64,000 nt of DNA, taken from NCBI RefSeq assembly GCF_006442815.1, contig NZ_VFVL01000022.1:34237-98236 (forward strand). The letters are read 5' to 3'. The notes beneath the pieces are model-generated. The model did no database searches. It saw only the letters and a program-made list of their open reading frames with translations, and was not told where the DNA came from. This document shows, in pieces, positions 17,154-25,059 of the stretch. Origin of the DNA: Mesorhizobium sp. B2-4-3 (GTDB lineage Bacteria > Pseudomonadota > Alphaproteobacteria > Rhizobiales > Rhizobiaceae). Numbering within the stretch: position 1 is the stretch's first letter; each line of letters begins with the position of its first letter. The position numbers and the translations under genes are program-made.

Positions 17154-18230
17154 CTATGCCACCGCTTTGAGCTGCGCCGGCGCCTGTACGCGCGCGGCCG
17201 CCGCCAGCATGTCGGTCTGGGTGATCAGGCCGAGTATATGCCGCTCGCTGTCGACGATCACCACGGCATGGCTGCGCCCGTCGGTCAGCACAGGCAGCAA
17301 GCTCATCGCCGGCGTGTCGGACGAGGCTGTGCCGGCCCTCGACATCACCCCTTTCACGGTGTCGGTCGCTCGCGTCAACTCGCGCAGGCCTACCGCGCCG
17401 GTGAGACGCCCGTTCGTGTCGACAACCGGCAGGGTGCGGATGTTGTGGTCGATCAGCTGTTTGCGTGCTTCGTCGGCCAAGGCGGTTTCCGGCACCGAGA
17501 TCACATCGCGGGACATGATATCTTTGCACAGCAGCGTGCGCTGCGAGCGCACCATCGCCTGCAACTCGACCTGGCGCAGCAGGCGCTCCAGGTCGTCGCG
17601 GTCGATGTCGAAAGTCTCGTCTAGCGCGGACAGCGCCGCATCGACATCCTCAGGCCGGAAACCGACACGCTCGGCCGGCGGCCGGTCGGCGGTGCCGTGG
17701 CCGCCCGCGGGTTGATGCACGTGCGGATAGCTGCGTCGCGACAGCTTGTGGAACAGAAAACCGAGCGTCACCAATATGATTGAGTTCAGCGCCACCGGTA
17801 CAAAAGGAAACAGGAAGCCGGCGGCGGCAACGGCCGGCCCCCCGAGCACGCCGGTAAGCGCTGCTGCGCCGCCCGGCGGATGCAATGAGCGCGTGAACGA
17901 CATGGTGGCGATCGCCAGGGCCACCGCAAGGCCGGAGGCGATCACCGTGTCGTGCACGAAATGCGCCACCGTCACGCCGACCAGCGCCGAGATCGTGTTG
18001 CCGCCGATGATCGACCAGGGCTGCGCCAACGGGCTCGATGGAACGGCAAAGAGCAACACCGCCGAAGCACCCATCGGCGCCACCAGCATCGCTACATCCG
18101 CGCCCTTGCCCATCGCAAGCCCGCTGGTCACGCCGGTCAGCGCGATGCCGATCACGGCACCGATGCAGGCGGTCAGCCGTTCGCGCAGCGTGGCGCCGGC
18201 TAGGATCGGAACAAAGAGGCGGAACGCCAT
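17154..18230 (-). CDS. HPP-family membrane protein with C-terminal CBS domain pair
   Basis: 358 residues. N-terminal ~185 residues contain about four or five transmembrane helices including the family signature SLHPPGGAAALTG. After a linker, two CBS domains occupy ~235-350 (KDIMSRDVISVPE, RTLPVVDTNGRLTGAVGLREL, then VIVDSERHILGLITQTDML). CBS pairs usually sense adenine nucleotides. HPP proteins have been linked to nitrite transport in plastids, but the bacterial substrate is unknown. ATG at 18230 begins the conserved part. Confidence 0.85.
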   Translation of the reverse strand: MAFRLFVPILAGATLRERLTACIGAVIGIALTGVTSGLAMGKGADVAMLVAPMGASAVLLFAVPSSPLAQPWSIIGGNTISALVGVTVAHFVHDTVIASGLAVALAIATMSFTRSLHPPGGAAALTGVLGGPAVAAAGFLFPFVPVALNSIILVTLGFLFHKLSRRSYPHVHQPAGGHGTADRPPAERVGFRPEDVDAALSALDETFDIDRDDLERLLRQVELQAMVRSQRTLLCKDIMSRDVISVPETALADEARKQLIDHNIRTLPVVDTNGRLTGAVGLRELTRATDTVKGVMSRAGTASSDTPAMSLLPVLTDGRSHAVVIVDSERHILGLITQTDMLAAAARVQAPAQLKAVA

Positions 18231-18443
18231 GGCAGGTCCTGGCTCGATTGGGGTGGAATTGCGTTGCTCGCAATGCCGTCGAAACTGCGGATTTGGAAGC
18301 CAAACCAATCCGTATATTCGCAGCCTGAGAGAATATTATTGCGCCGCCACCTGCGTAGGACATGCCGCCAGCGGCCTCGGCTTTCTCAATCGCGCCAAGG
18401 CGTTACGGCCGTTTGCGGAATCGGCCCGGCAATCGCCCCTGCG

Positions 18444-18664
18444 CTACATCTTCTTTGGCAGGGCCGTGAACCCGAGCCCGCCCAGCGCCTTCCCCGCCTC
18501 GCTCTTGCCGCCCTCGGCGGCTCTCACCGCTTTGACTGTCTCTTCCAGCTTCGACCGGTTGCGGGCCACCAGCGCCAGCGCGGAGAAATCTCGCGCCAGC
18601 CGATGGCGGTGGCCCAGCCGATGCCCTGGCTGGCGCCGGTGATGACGGCAACGGATTTCGACAT
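18444..18664 (-). pseudogene. Remnant of a short-chain dehydrogenase/reductase gene
   Basis: From ATG at 18664 the first ~20 residues are a perfect SDR start (VAVITGASQGIG, the TGxxxGIG NAD(P) site). Coding then shifts frame near 18600 and continues as RLARDFSALALVARNRSKLE, the normal second segment. About 50 bases later the sequence passes straight to a C-terminal-like tail ending FTALPKKM and a TAG at 18444-18446. A normal SDR has ~250 residues; here ~70 codons remain, so most of the gene, including the YxxxK active site, is deleted. It sits 22 bases after the hydrolase gene and may once have been its operon partner. Confidence 0.75.
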
Positions 18665-18686
18665 GGCGTATTCTCCTTTTTCCTGA

Positions 18687-19529
18687 TCAGCCGAGGAAGT
18701 CGCAGATGGCGGCTGCAATTTCGCCGACATGGGTTTCGAGCGCGAAATGCCCGGTGTCGAGAAAACGCACCACCGCATCCGGCATGTCGCGCTTGAACGC
18801 CTCGGCGCCCGGCGGCAGGAAGAACGGGTCGTTCTTGCCCCATATCGCCAGGAAGGGCGGCTGGTGTGCGCGGAAATACGCCTGGAAGGCCGGGTAGAGC
18901 GCAACATTGTTCTTGTAGTCGCCGAAGAGGTCGAGCTGGATCTCTTCCGCTCCCGGACGGCTGAGATAGAAACTGTCCAGCGAATGGCCGTCGGGCGAGA
19001 CGAGTTCCGCCGGCGTGCCATGCGTGTACTGCCAGGCGACCGCCTCCGGCTTGAAGGCGGGGCGCAGCGCCTCGCGATTGGCAGGCGAGGGGTCCCGCCA
19101 ATAGGCGCGGATCGGGTTCCAGTCCTCACCCAGGCCTTCCTCATACGCGTTGCCGTTCTGGGAGATGATGGCGGCGATCCGCTCGGGGTGCTTCACGGCC
19201 AGCCGGAAGCCGGTCGGCGCGCCATAATCGAAGACATAGATTGCGTAGCGGTCGAAGCCGACGACCTCGGTGAAGCGGTCGATGATCTCGGCGATTCGGT
19301 CGAATGTGTAGGTGAATTCGTTCGCCTGCGGCATGTCGGAGCGGCCAAAGCCCGGCAGGTCGGGCGCGATGATGTGGAATCGGTCGGCGAGCAGCGGAAT
19401 AAGATCTCGAAACATATGGCTCGAACTTGGAAAGCCATGCAGCAAGAGCAGTCTTGGCGCGCCCGGCTGGCCCGCCTCGCGATAGAAAATACTGAAACCA
19501 TCGACATTTGCGGTACGGTAAGCGGTCAT
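18687..19529 (-). CDS. Alpha/beta hydrolase (haloalkane dehalogenase/epoxide hydrolase-like)
   Basis: 280 residues. The oxyanion segment LLLHGFPSSSHMF is at ~28-40; the nucleophile position carries Asp in VFDYGAPTG (~100), as in dehalogenases and epoxide hydrolases rather than Ser esterases; the catalytic His is in DTGHFALETH near the C-terminus. A cap domain occupies ~125-210. The substrate is unknown. Divergent from the CGNR regulator, which likely controls it; the SDR remnant follows on the same strand. Confidence 0.85.
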   Translation of the reverse strand: MTAYRTANVDGFSIFYREAGQPGAPRLLLLHGFPSSSHMFRDLIPLLADRFHIIAPDLPGFGRSDMPQANEFTYTFDRIAEIIDRFTEVVGFDRYAIYVFDYGAPTGFRLAVKHPERIAAIISQNGNAYEEGLGEDWNPIRAYWRDPSPANREALRPAFKPEAVAWQYTHGTPAELVSPDGHSLDSFYLSRPGAEEIQLDLFGDYKNNVALYPAFQAYFRAHQPPFLAIWGKNDPFFLPPGAEAFKRDMPDAVVRFLDTGHFALETHVGEIAAAICDFLG

Positions 19530-19902
19530 TGTTGTTTCTCTCCGTTATTAGTAACTGACATGTTTTGTTAGAGGAGGTTATTGCGCGAGCATTAGGTGTC
19601 ACGCTTCCCGCGCCAGCGTCCGCTCCAGCGCCGTGGTCGCGTCCTCGAACGATGCGGCAGCGGCGGCGCCACCAAGATATTGAGCCTTGCGCGGCAAGCG
19701 CCGCCCATGGACCGGCACGACTCTCACGTCCTGCGGGGCATGCAGCTTCCTCCTGTTGAATTGATAACCGCACTGAATATTCCGAAACGGTTACCGCTGT
19801 AAGAGATAACTTGTCAAGAAGCCTCAAGCCGGTTATCACGGAGTCGTGTTTACGGATGGACGCCCCAGGGCAGACGATTGCCGGGCGTGAACTGGAGTTT
19901 CG
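19530..19902. promoter_or_regulatory. Shared control region of hydrolase and CGNR regulator
   Basis: 373-base gap between divergent genes with no coding character. It holds a separated inverted pair GATAACCG (19763-19770) and CGGTTATC (19830-19837) upstream of the regulator start. These may be half-sites for a regulator, but this is unproven. Confidence 0.35.
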
Positions 19903-20523
19903 ATGATTCGCTCACCCGCGCTTTTCGTCGGCGACGCACCCGGCCTGGATTTCCTCAACTCGATCGCCACTCCGCTCGACAGGCCCGTCGATTGGATCGA
20001 CGGCGGAGAGGGGCTGCTGGACTGGCTCGGGCAGGCGCGGCTGGTGCCCGCGGAAGCGCTGGCAACCGTCAGGAGTAGGGCGCTGCCCGGCGAGCTCGAC
20101 AAGGTCGCCGATCAGGCGCGGCATTTGCGCGAATGGTTCCGGGGCTTTGTGCATGGGCACAAGGGGCGGGCGCTGGCGGCGGCGGATCTGGCGGAGCTCG
20201 ATCCGCTCAACCGCCTGCTGGAACGCGACGAGACCTTCAGCCGGATCGCGCCGGCCGACGGCGGCGCTGCGTTTGCGCTTCAGACGGCTCGCAAATGGCG
20301 CACGCCCGAGGCGCTCCTGCTGCCGATCGGCGAGGCGCTGGCCAAACTCGTCTGCACCGAGGATTTTTCACATGTGAAGGCTTGCGAAGGTCTCGCCTGC
20401 ACGCTGCTTTTCGCCGACCATACGCGCGGTCACAGGCGCCGCTGGTGCAGCATGGCCGCTTGTGGCAACCGGGCAAAGCAGGCCGCGCACCGGCACAGGC
20501 ACAAGGATCATGACCACAACTAA
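19903..20523 (+). CDS. ABATE/CGNR zinc-finger transcriptional regulator
   Basis: 206 residues. The N-terminal ~130 residues match the ABATE ligand domain (DFLNSIA.P.....DWIDGGEGLLDWL). The C-terminal zinc finger is clear: a leading Cys pair around CEGLACTLLF, then RRRWCSMAACGNRAKQAAHR, whose CGNR signature names the family. Likely regulates the divergent hydrolase. His/Asp-rich extreme C-terminus. Confidence 0.9.
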   Translation: MIRSPALFVGDAPGLDFLNSIATPLDRPVDWIDGGEGLLDWLGQARLVPAEALATVRSRALPGELDKVADQARHLREWFRGFVHGHKGRALAAADLAELDPLNRLLERDETFSRIAPADGGAAFALQTARKWRTPEALLLPIGEALAKLVCTEDFSHVKACEGLACTLLFADHTRGHRRRWCSMAACGNRAKQAAHRHRHKDHDHN

Positions 20524-20566
20524 GTCGAGCGAGGCGCGGCGCACCTCGCTCGACCGGTAGGTCGGA

Positions 20567-20869
20567 TCAAGGGGCTACCTCGATATGGCCCTTCATATTG
20601 GGATGGAAGCGGCAGAAATAGTCGACCGCTCCCGCTGCCTTCAGCATGACCTTGCCCTTCGATTTTGGCGGGATCATCACGTCCCAGCCACCTTTGACCG
20701 TGGCGGTGTGGGCGAGAATATCGTTGTTCGTCCACTCGATCGTATCGCCGACCTTGGCCTGAATGCTTGCCGGCGAGAAGACCAGCTTGTCGATCGTCAC
20801 CTCGATCGTGGTCGAAAGCGCCGGCGATGCGATGAGCGCCAGCGCCATGGCAAGAGGCAGCGGCCTCAT
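20567..20869 (-). CDS. Periplasmic cupredoxin (amicyanin/plastocyanin-like)
   Basis: 100 residues with a signal peptide cut near residue 19. The mature ~80 residues form a blue-copper fold: ligands visible are His in ILAHTAT and the C-terminal cluster CRFHPNMKG (Cys, His, Met). Function is electron transfer or copper handling in the periplasm. The start overlaps the DUF4142 gene stop by 4 bases, so the two are coupled, and both are expected to be driven by the ECF-type promoter at 21447-21475. Confidence 0.85.
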   Translation of the reverse strand: MRPLPLAMALALIASPALSTTIEVTIDKLVFSPASIQAKVGDTIEWTNNDILAHTATVKGGWDVMIPPKSKGKVMLKAAGAVDYFCRFHPNMKGHIEVAP

Positions 20870-21390
20870 TTCAGCATGCCGGCGACATGTTCGGCATGCT
20901 GCTCATGTCCCTGGAAGATCTTGAGACCAGTCTCCAGCAGGCTCTTCAGTTCGGCATTGCTGGCCGAAGGGATGAGCAGGGTTTCGAGCGCGCCGTTGAC
21001 CTGCTTGTGATAGGCCACTTCGTTGTCGATATAGGCCTTGTCGAAGGCAGCCCCTTTCAGCTTCGCCAGCTTGGCGCGTTCTTCCTTCGCCGCCTTGGCC
21101 AGCGCCTTGCTGGTGTCGTTGTCCTCGGGCGTGACCTTCAGCTTCTTCACCAGGTCGAGCGCCTGCTTGTTCACCGCCTCATGGTCGCGCTCCATGTCCT
21201 TGGCGAAGTCGACGACCTCCCTGTTCTTGGACTTCTTGATCGCCAGCTTGGCCGCTTCGATGTCGATCGCGTCGGCCGTATAGGCGATGTGGGCGATCTG
21301 CGGGTCGGTGGGCTTTTCGGCGGCTAGCGCCAGCGGCACGGTGCTGACGAAGAAAAGGGCTGCGAGGGTGGCGGTCGGTCGCATGAACAT
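20866..21390 (-). CDS. DUF4142 periplasmic protein (ferritin-like helical bundle)
   Basis: 174 residues, signal peptide to about residue 23 (ALAAE). The mature part is a long helical protein with the DUF4142 pattern: AIDIEAAKLAIKKSKN, VVDFAKDMERDHEAVN, and a closing EHAEHVAGMLK. Members are often encoded with ECF sigma factors and cupredoxins and are presumed stress-related; no enzyme activity is established. Heads the DUF4142-cupredoxin operon. Confidence 0.85.
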   Translation of the reverse strand: MFMRPTATLAALFFVSTVPLALAAEKPTDPQIAHIAYTADAIDIEAAKLAIKKSKNREVVDFAKDMERDHEAVNKQALDLVKKLKVTPEDNDTSKALAKAAKEERAKLAKLKGAAFDKAYIDNEVAYHKQVNGALETLLIPSASNAELKSLLETGLKIFQGHEQHAEHVAGMLK

Positions 21391-21446
21391 GATATCTCCT
21401 TCGCCCGGCGCGCATGGCCCTGGGCTTCATCTGGTGTTGACTGCCA

Positions 21447-21475
21447 TTGGATGCGGGCGAGAACGAAAAGTTCCC
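21447..21475 (-). promoter_or_regulatory. ECF-sigma promoter of the DUF4142-cupredoxin operon
   Basis: On the minus strand: GGGAAC (-35), a 16-base spacer, CATCCAA (-10). The same two boxes with the same spacing occur upstream of the sigma factor gene itself (22224-22252). It lies about 57 bases before the DUF4142 start. Confidence 0.75.
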
Positions 21476-21490
21476 GCGAAAAGACCGAAA

Positions 21491-22189
21491 TCAGTGCTCG
21501 TATCCGAGCCTTGTCATCACCGCCTGAGTCAGCCGATCGCAGCGCCGGCCGGCGAAGGGGAAGGCGTCGAGGAGCACCGGGCCGATCTCGTCATCGAGCG
21601 CCTTGCGCACCAGGGCACGCGCCCGGTGCAGCCTCGTCTTCACCGTTTCCTGCCGGATGCCCAAAAGCTCGGCGGTTTCCTCGATACTCAAGCCCTCGAT
21701 GACACGGGCTACGAAAACGGTGCGATAGACATCGGGAAGGCTGTCGGTCGCCCGTTCGACAAGTCCCAGAATCTGCCGCTGCGCCATCGTCCGCTCCGGA
21801 TCGTCACCTGGATTCAAGTCGTTTTGGTTCAAGGGAAACCGGATGATCTGCGCCTCCGGGTTTTCGGGCATCGCCACGACGCGCTTGCGCTTGCGCAGCC
21901 GGCCGAGCGCTTCGTTGATGACGATGCGTGACAGCCAGGTGGAAAGCGAAGCCTCGCCGCGAAAGGCGCCGAGATTGGCGAAGGCGCGCATATAGGCCTC
22001 CTGCACGACGTCTTCGGCCTCTGCGTCGTTGCGCATGACGCCGCGCGCGATGCGGTAGAGCCGCTGGTTGTGCGTCTTGATGATGGCGCGGAACGCACCC
22101 GGATCGCGCGCAAGCGCCCTGCGAACCAATGCCATATCGCTGGCTTCGGCCGCACCGATCTCGACGGTTTCGATAGCGGGCTTTCTCAT
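21491..22189 (-). CDS. ECF-type RNA polymerase sigma factor
   Basis: 232 residues. Region 2 (GAFRAIIKTHNQRLYRIARG, DAEAEDVVQEAYMRAFANL) and region 4 (LPDVYRTVFVARVIEGLS, ETAELLGIRQETVKTRLHRAR) are complete, with no region 3. The C-terminal tail ending GRRCDRLTQAVMTRLG is typical of the rhizobial ECF group that travels with DUF4142 and cupredoxin genes. ATG at 22189. No anti-sigma factor gene is adjacent. The promoter at 22224-22252 suggests autoregulation. Confidence 0.9.
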   Translation of the reverse strand: MRKPAIETVEIGAAEASDMALVRRALARDPGAFRAIIKTHNQRLYRIARGVMRNDAEAEDVVQEAYMRAFANLGAFRGEASLSTWLSRIVINEALGRLRKRKRVVAMPENPEAQIIRFPLNQNDLNPGDDPERTMAQRQILGLVERATDSLPDVYRTVFVARVIEGLSIEETAELLGIRQETVKTRLHRARALVRKALDDEIGPVLLDAFPFAGRRCDRLTQAVMTRLGYEH

Positions 22190-22223
22190 CGCGCCCGATC
22201 TCCCGGCAACGTTACATCCGCGA

Positions 22224-22252
22224 TTGGATGCGCGTGCCGACAAAAGGTTCCC
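22224..22252 (-). promoter_or_regulatory. Autoregulatory ECF promoter of the sigma factor gene
   Basis: Minus strand GGGAAC, 16-base spacer, CATCCAA, identical in both boxes and spacing to the promoter at 21447-21475. The -10 box lies 35 bases upstream of the start codon. Confidence 0.75.
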
Positions 22253-22328
22253 GAGTGGGTTGCACCCGCCATGCTACTGCTTCGGCAGAGGCTTGTCTGC
22301 CGGTCGGAATCTTCGGCCGATCAGCCTG

Positions 22329-23501
22329 TCATCCGGCTGCAGCCGCCGCAGCCAGCCCGCGCAGAATATCGGCCTTGAGGTCTTCGACATCCTCGAGCCC
22401 GATCTGCAGGCGGATCAGCGAGCCGGCATACGAACCTTTGGCAAGCATGCGGTCGCCGAGGAAGACCGGAACGGCGAGGCTCTCATAGCCGCCCCAGGAA
22501 TAACCGAGGCCGAAGATCTTGAGCGCATCGAAGAAGGCATGCTGCGCCTTCTGCCCGCCGCCCTTGAGCACGACCGAGAAGACGCCGGTCGAGCCGCAGA
22601 AATCGCGCTTCCAGAGCGCGTGGTCGGGATGGCTTTCCAGAGCCGGGTGCAGCACCTGCGCGACGCCCGGCTGCTCCTCAAGCCACCGCGCGATATCGAG
22701 CGCGCTCTTGCGGTGATGCTCAAGGCGCACTCCCATCGTGCGCAGGCCGCGCAGCACCTGATAGATGTCGTCGGGTCCCGAACAGCAGCCCAGCGCGCAG
22801 AAGCCCTCGTAGAGCTGTTTCCAATAGGCCTCGTTGGCGGAAACCAGGCCGAGCAGCACGTCGGAATGGCCGGCCGGATATTTCGTCGCCGCATGGATCG
22901 AGATGTCGACGCCATGGTCGAGCGGCTTGAAATAGAGCGGGGTCGCCCAGGTGTTGTCCATCATCACGATGGCGTTCGCCGCATGTGCCGCCTTCGCGAT
23001 CGCCGGGATATCCTGAACCTCATAGGTATTCGATCCCGGCGATTCGGTGAACACCACCTTTGTGTTTGGTTTGATCAGCGACGCGATGCCGGCGCCGATG
23101 CGCGGCTCGTAATATTCGACCTCGACGCCGAGCCGCTTCAGCATCGTATCGGCGAAGTGGCGCGTCGGGTGGTAGACGCTGTCGACGATCAACAGGTGGT
23201 CGCCGGCGGCAAGGAAGGTGAGTAGCGGTATCGTCACCGCCGCCAGCCCGGAAGGCACCGCGATCGTGCCGGCCGAACCTTCCAGCGCATCGACAGCGAG
23301 CGTCAGCGCGTCCATCGTCGGCGTGCCGCGCGTGCCGTAAGTGTATTTCTGGCTGCGCCCTGCCATCGAGGCGGCGTCCGGATAGAGCACGGTCGAGGCA
23401 TGCACGACCGGCGGATTGACGAAGCCGAAATAGTCGCGCGGGTTGTTGCCGGAGTGGGCAAGCAGCGTGTTGGTGCCCATTTCGATGCCGTCTCTAGCCA
23501 T
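22329..23501 (-). CDS. metC: Cystathionine beta-lyase
   Basis: 390 residues, PLP-dependent Cys/Met metabolism enzyme. The PLP lysine is in ISIHAATKYPAGHSDVLLG; the phosphate-binding and substrate segments YTYGTRGTPTMDAL, VPSGLAAV and ESPGSNTYEV are present. It cleaves cystathionine to homocysteine, pyruvate and ammonia. ATG at 23501 gives the usual length; a frame extends 27 residues upstream with basic, non-family sequence. The gene is divergent from aapJ, an arrangement known in rhizobia. Confidence 0.85.
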   Translation of the reverse strand: MARDGIEMGTNTLLAHSGNNPRDYFGFVNPPVVHASTVLYPDAASMAGRSQKYTYGTRGTPTMDALTLAVDALEGSAGTIAVPSGLAAVTIPLLTFLAAGDHLLIVDSVYHPTRHFADTMLKRLGVEVEYYEPRIGAGIASLIKPNTKVVFTESPGSNTYEVQDIPAIAKAAHAANAIVMMDNTWATPLYFKPLDHGVDISIHAATKYPAGHSDVLLGLVSANEAYWKQLYEGFCALGCCSGPDDIYQVLRGLRTMGVRLEHHRKSALDIARWLEEQPGVAQVLHPALESHPDHALWKRDFCGSTGVFSVVLKGGGQKAQHAFFDALKIFGLGYSWGGYESLAVPVFLGDRMLAKGSYAGSLIRLQIGLEDVEDLKADILRGLAAAAAAG

Positions 23502-23968
23502 GGTTCGTCGCCTGTCGAATGATGTCAGGAGATCAGCCATAAAGCGGCGGCAAAGCCGGCGCAACCGCGCCGGGCCCGCCAAAAGCCGGTCTTCCGCTGG
23601 GCCAATCCAAAGGCGCGCAAGCCCAGTAAAGCACCGCTATTGCCGCAGCGGATTCTGCCGCCGGACCACGGATTAGCGACGGCGCGACTTGGCTGATTTG
23701 TTTGCATGGCCTGCCGGTTTCATGTGCTCTTGTCCGCAATTCAGGCATTTGCGGCAATTGCTTTTCAAACCTCCCCGGATTCGGTCATTTCCCTTGACCT
23801 CACGGGAATAATCGCCTTCGATGCGCTTCGTGAATGGGAGGCAGCGCATCGGCAACCGATGCGGGTCCGGGAGTAGGCCTTGAAGTGGGAGCTGCATTCA
23901 CAAACGAAAAAAGATCAAGTGTCGCCTGGCAGCAGGGGGCGCCTGTAACAGAAAAGGGTCTGTGGGTC
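23502..23968. promoter_or_regulatory. Divergent promoter region of metC and aapJ
   Basis: 467 bases without a convincing gene. A short minus-strand frame with one CxxC pair (within 23673-23897) has no start context or family. The region should carry the metC and aap promoters; I could not identify specific boxes. Confidence 0.4.
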
Positions 23969-24997
23969 ATGAAACACATTGCAATCGGCATTCTTGGCGC
24001 CGCTGCGCTCGGGTTCATGGCGTCCGCCGCTTCGGCCGGCACGCTCGATACCGTGAAGCAGAAGGGCTTTCTCCAGTGCGGCGTCTCGACCGGCCTCGCC
24101 GGCTTCTCGGCGCCGGACGACAAGGGCGACTGGAAGGGCATCGACGCGGACTTCTGTCGCGCCGTCGCGGCCGCCGTCTTCGGTGACGCTTCCAAGGTCA
24201 AGTTCACGCCGCTCAGCGCCAAGGAGCGTTTCACCGCCCTGCAGTCGGGCGAGATCGACATCCTGTCGCGCAACACCACCTGGACCAGCAACCGCGACAG
24301 CGCGCTCGGCCTCGATTTCGTCGGCGTCACCTACTATGACGGCCAGGGCTTCATGATCAACGCCAAGAAGCTGCCGGGCGTGAACTCCGCGCTGCAGCTT
24401 TCGGGCGCCGCCGTCTGCGTGCAGAGCGGCACCACTACCGAGCTCAACCTCGCCGACTACTTCAAGAAGAACAAGATGGAATACAACCCCGTCGTGTTCG
24501 AGAAGCTGGAAGAGGTCAACGCCGCCTATGATGCAGGCCGCTGCGACGCCTACACCACCGACCAGTCGGGCCTTTACGGCATCCGTCTGACGCTCTCCTC
24601 GCCGGCCGACCATGTCGTGCTGCCCGAGATCATCTCCAAGGAGCCGCTCGGCCCGGCCGTGCGCCAGGGCGACGACCAGTGGGCGCATATCGCGCGCTGG
24701 ACGTATTTCGCGCTGCTCAACGCAGAGGAGGCCGGCATCACACAGGCCAATGTCGATGAGATGAAGACGTCGACCGACCCGAACATCCAGCGCCTCCTCG
24801 GCACTGAACCAGACGGCAAGTACGGCGCCGATCTCGGCCTCTCCAACGACTTCGTCGTCAACATCGTGAAGGCTGTCGGCAACTACGGTGAAATGTTCGA
24901 GCGCAATGTCGGCTCGGGCAGCCCGCTCAAGATCGCACGCGGCATCAACGCGCTGTGGACTAAGGGCGGCCTGCAATACGGTCCGCCGATCCGCTGA
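23969..24997 (+). CDS. aapJ: General L-amino acid ABC transporter, periplasmic binding protein
   Basis: 342 residues with a signal peptide cleaved after ASA near residue 23. The SBP family 3 pattern is clear: TLDTVKQKGFLQCGVS, GIDADFCRAVAAAVFGD, LSAKERFTALQSGEIDIL and the RNTTWTSNRD segment typical of AapJ. It captures a broad range of L-amino acids in the periplasm and delivers them to AapQM. First gene of aapJQMP. A strong stem-loop follows the stop. Confidence 0.95.
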   Translation: MKHIAIGILGAAALGFMASAASAGTLDTVKQKGFLQCGVSTGLAGFSAPDDKGDWKGIDADFCRAVAAAVFGDASKVKFTPLSAKERFTALQSGEIDILSRNTTWTSNRDSALGLDFVGVTYYDGQGFMINAKKLPGVNSALQLSGAAVCVQSGTTTELNLADYFKKNKMEYNPVVFEKLEEVNAAYDAGRCDAYTTDQSGLYGIRLTLSSPADHVVLPEIISKEPLGPAVRQGDDQWAHIARWTYFALLNAEEAGITQANVDEMKTSTDPNIQRLLGTEPDGKYGADLGLSNDFVVNIVKAVGNYGEMFERNVGSGSPLKIARGINALWTKGGLQYGPPIR

Positions 24998-25009
24998 TTG
25001 AAACGTGAT

Positions 25010-25045
25010 CCGGGAGGCAGGTCGTCTGCCTCCCGGTTTCTCTTT
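25010..25045 (+). terminator. Intra-operon stem-loop between aapJ and aapQ
   Basis: An 11-bp perfect stem (25010-25020 with 25026-25036, loop GTCGT) is followed by TTTCTCTTT. In ABC operons such a structure usually lets the binding protein mRNA outlast or outnumber the permease mRNA, by partial termination or by blocking 3' decay. Confidence 0.75.
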
Positions 25046-25059
25046 CCAGAGGACGGTCC

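Noticed and set aside
23673..23897. Small Cys-containing minus-strand frame in the metC-aapJ gap
   Set aside because: Only one CxxC pair, poor start context and no family; more likely promoter DNA.
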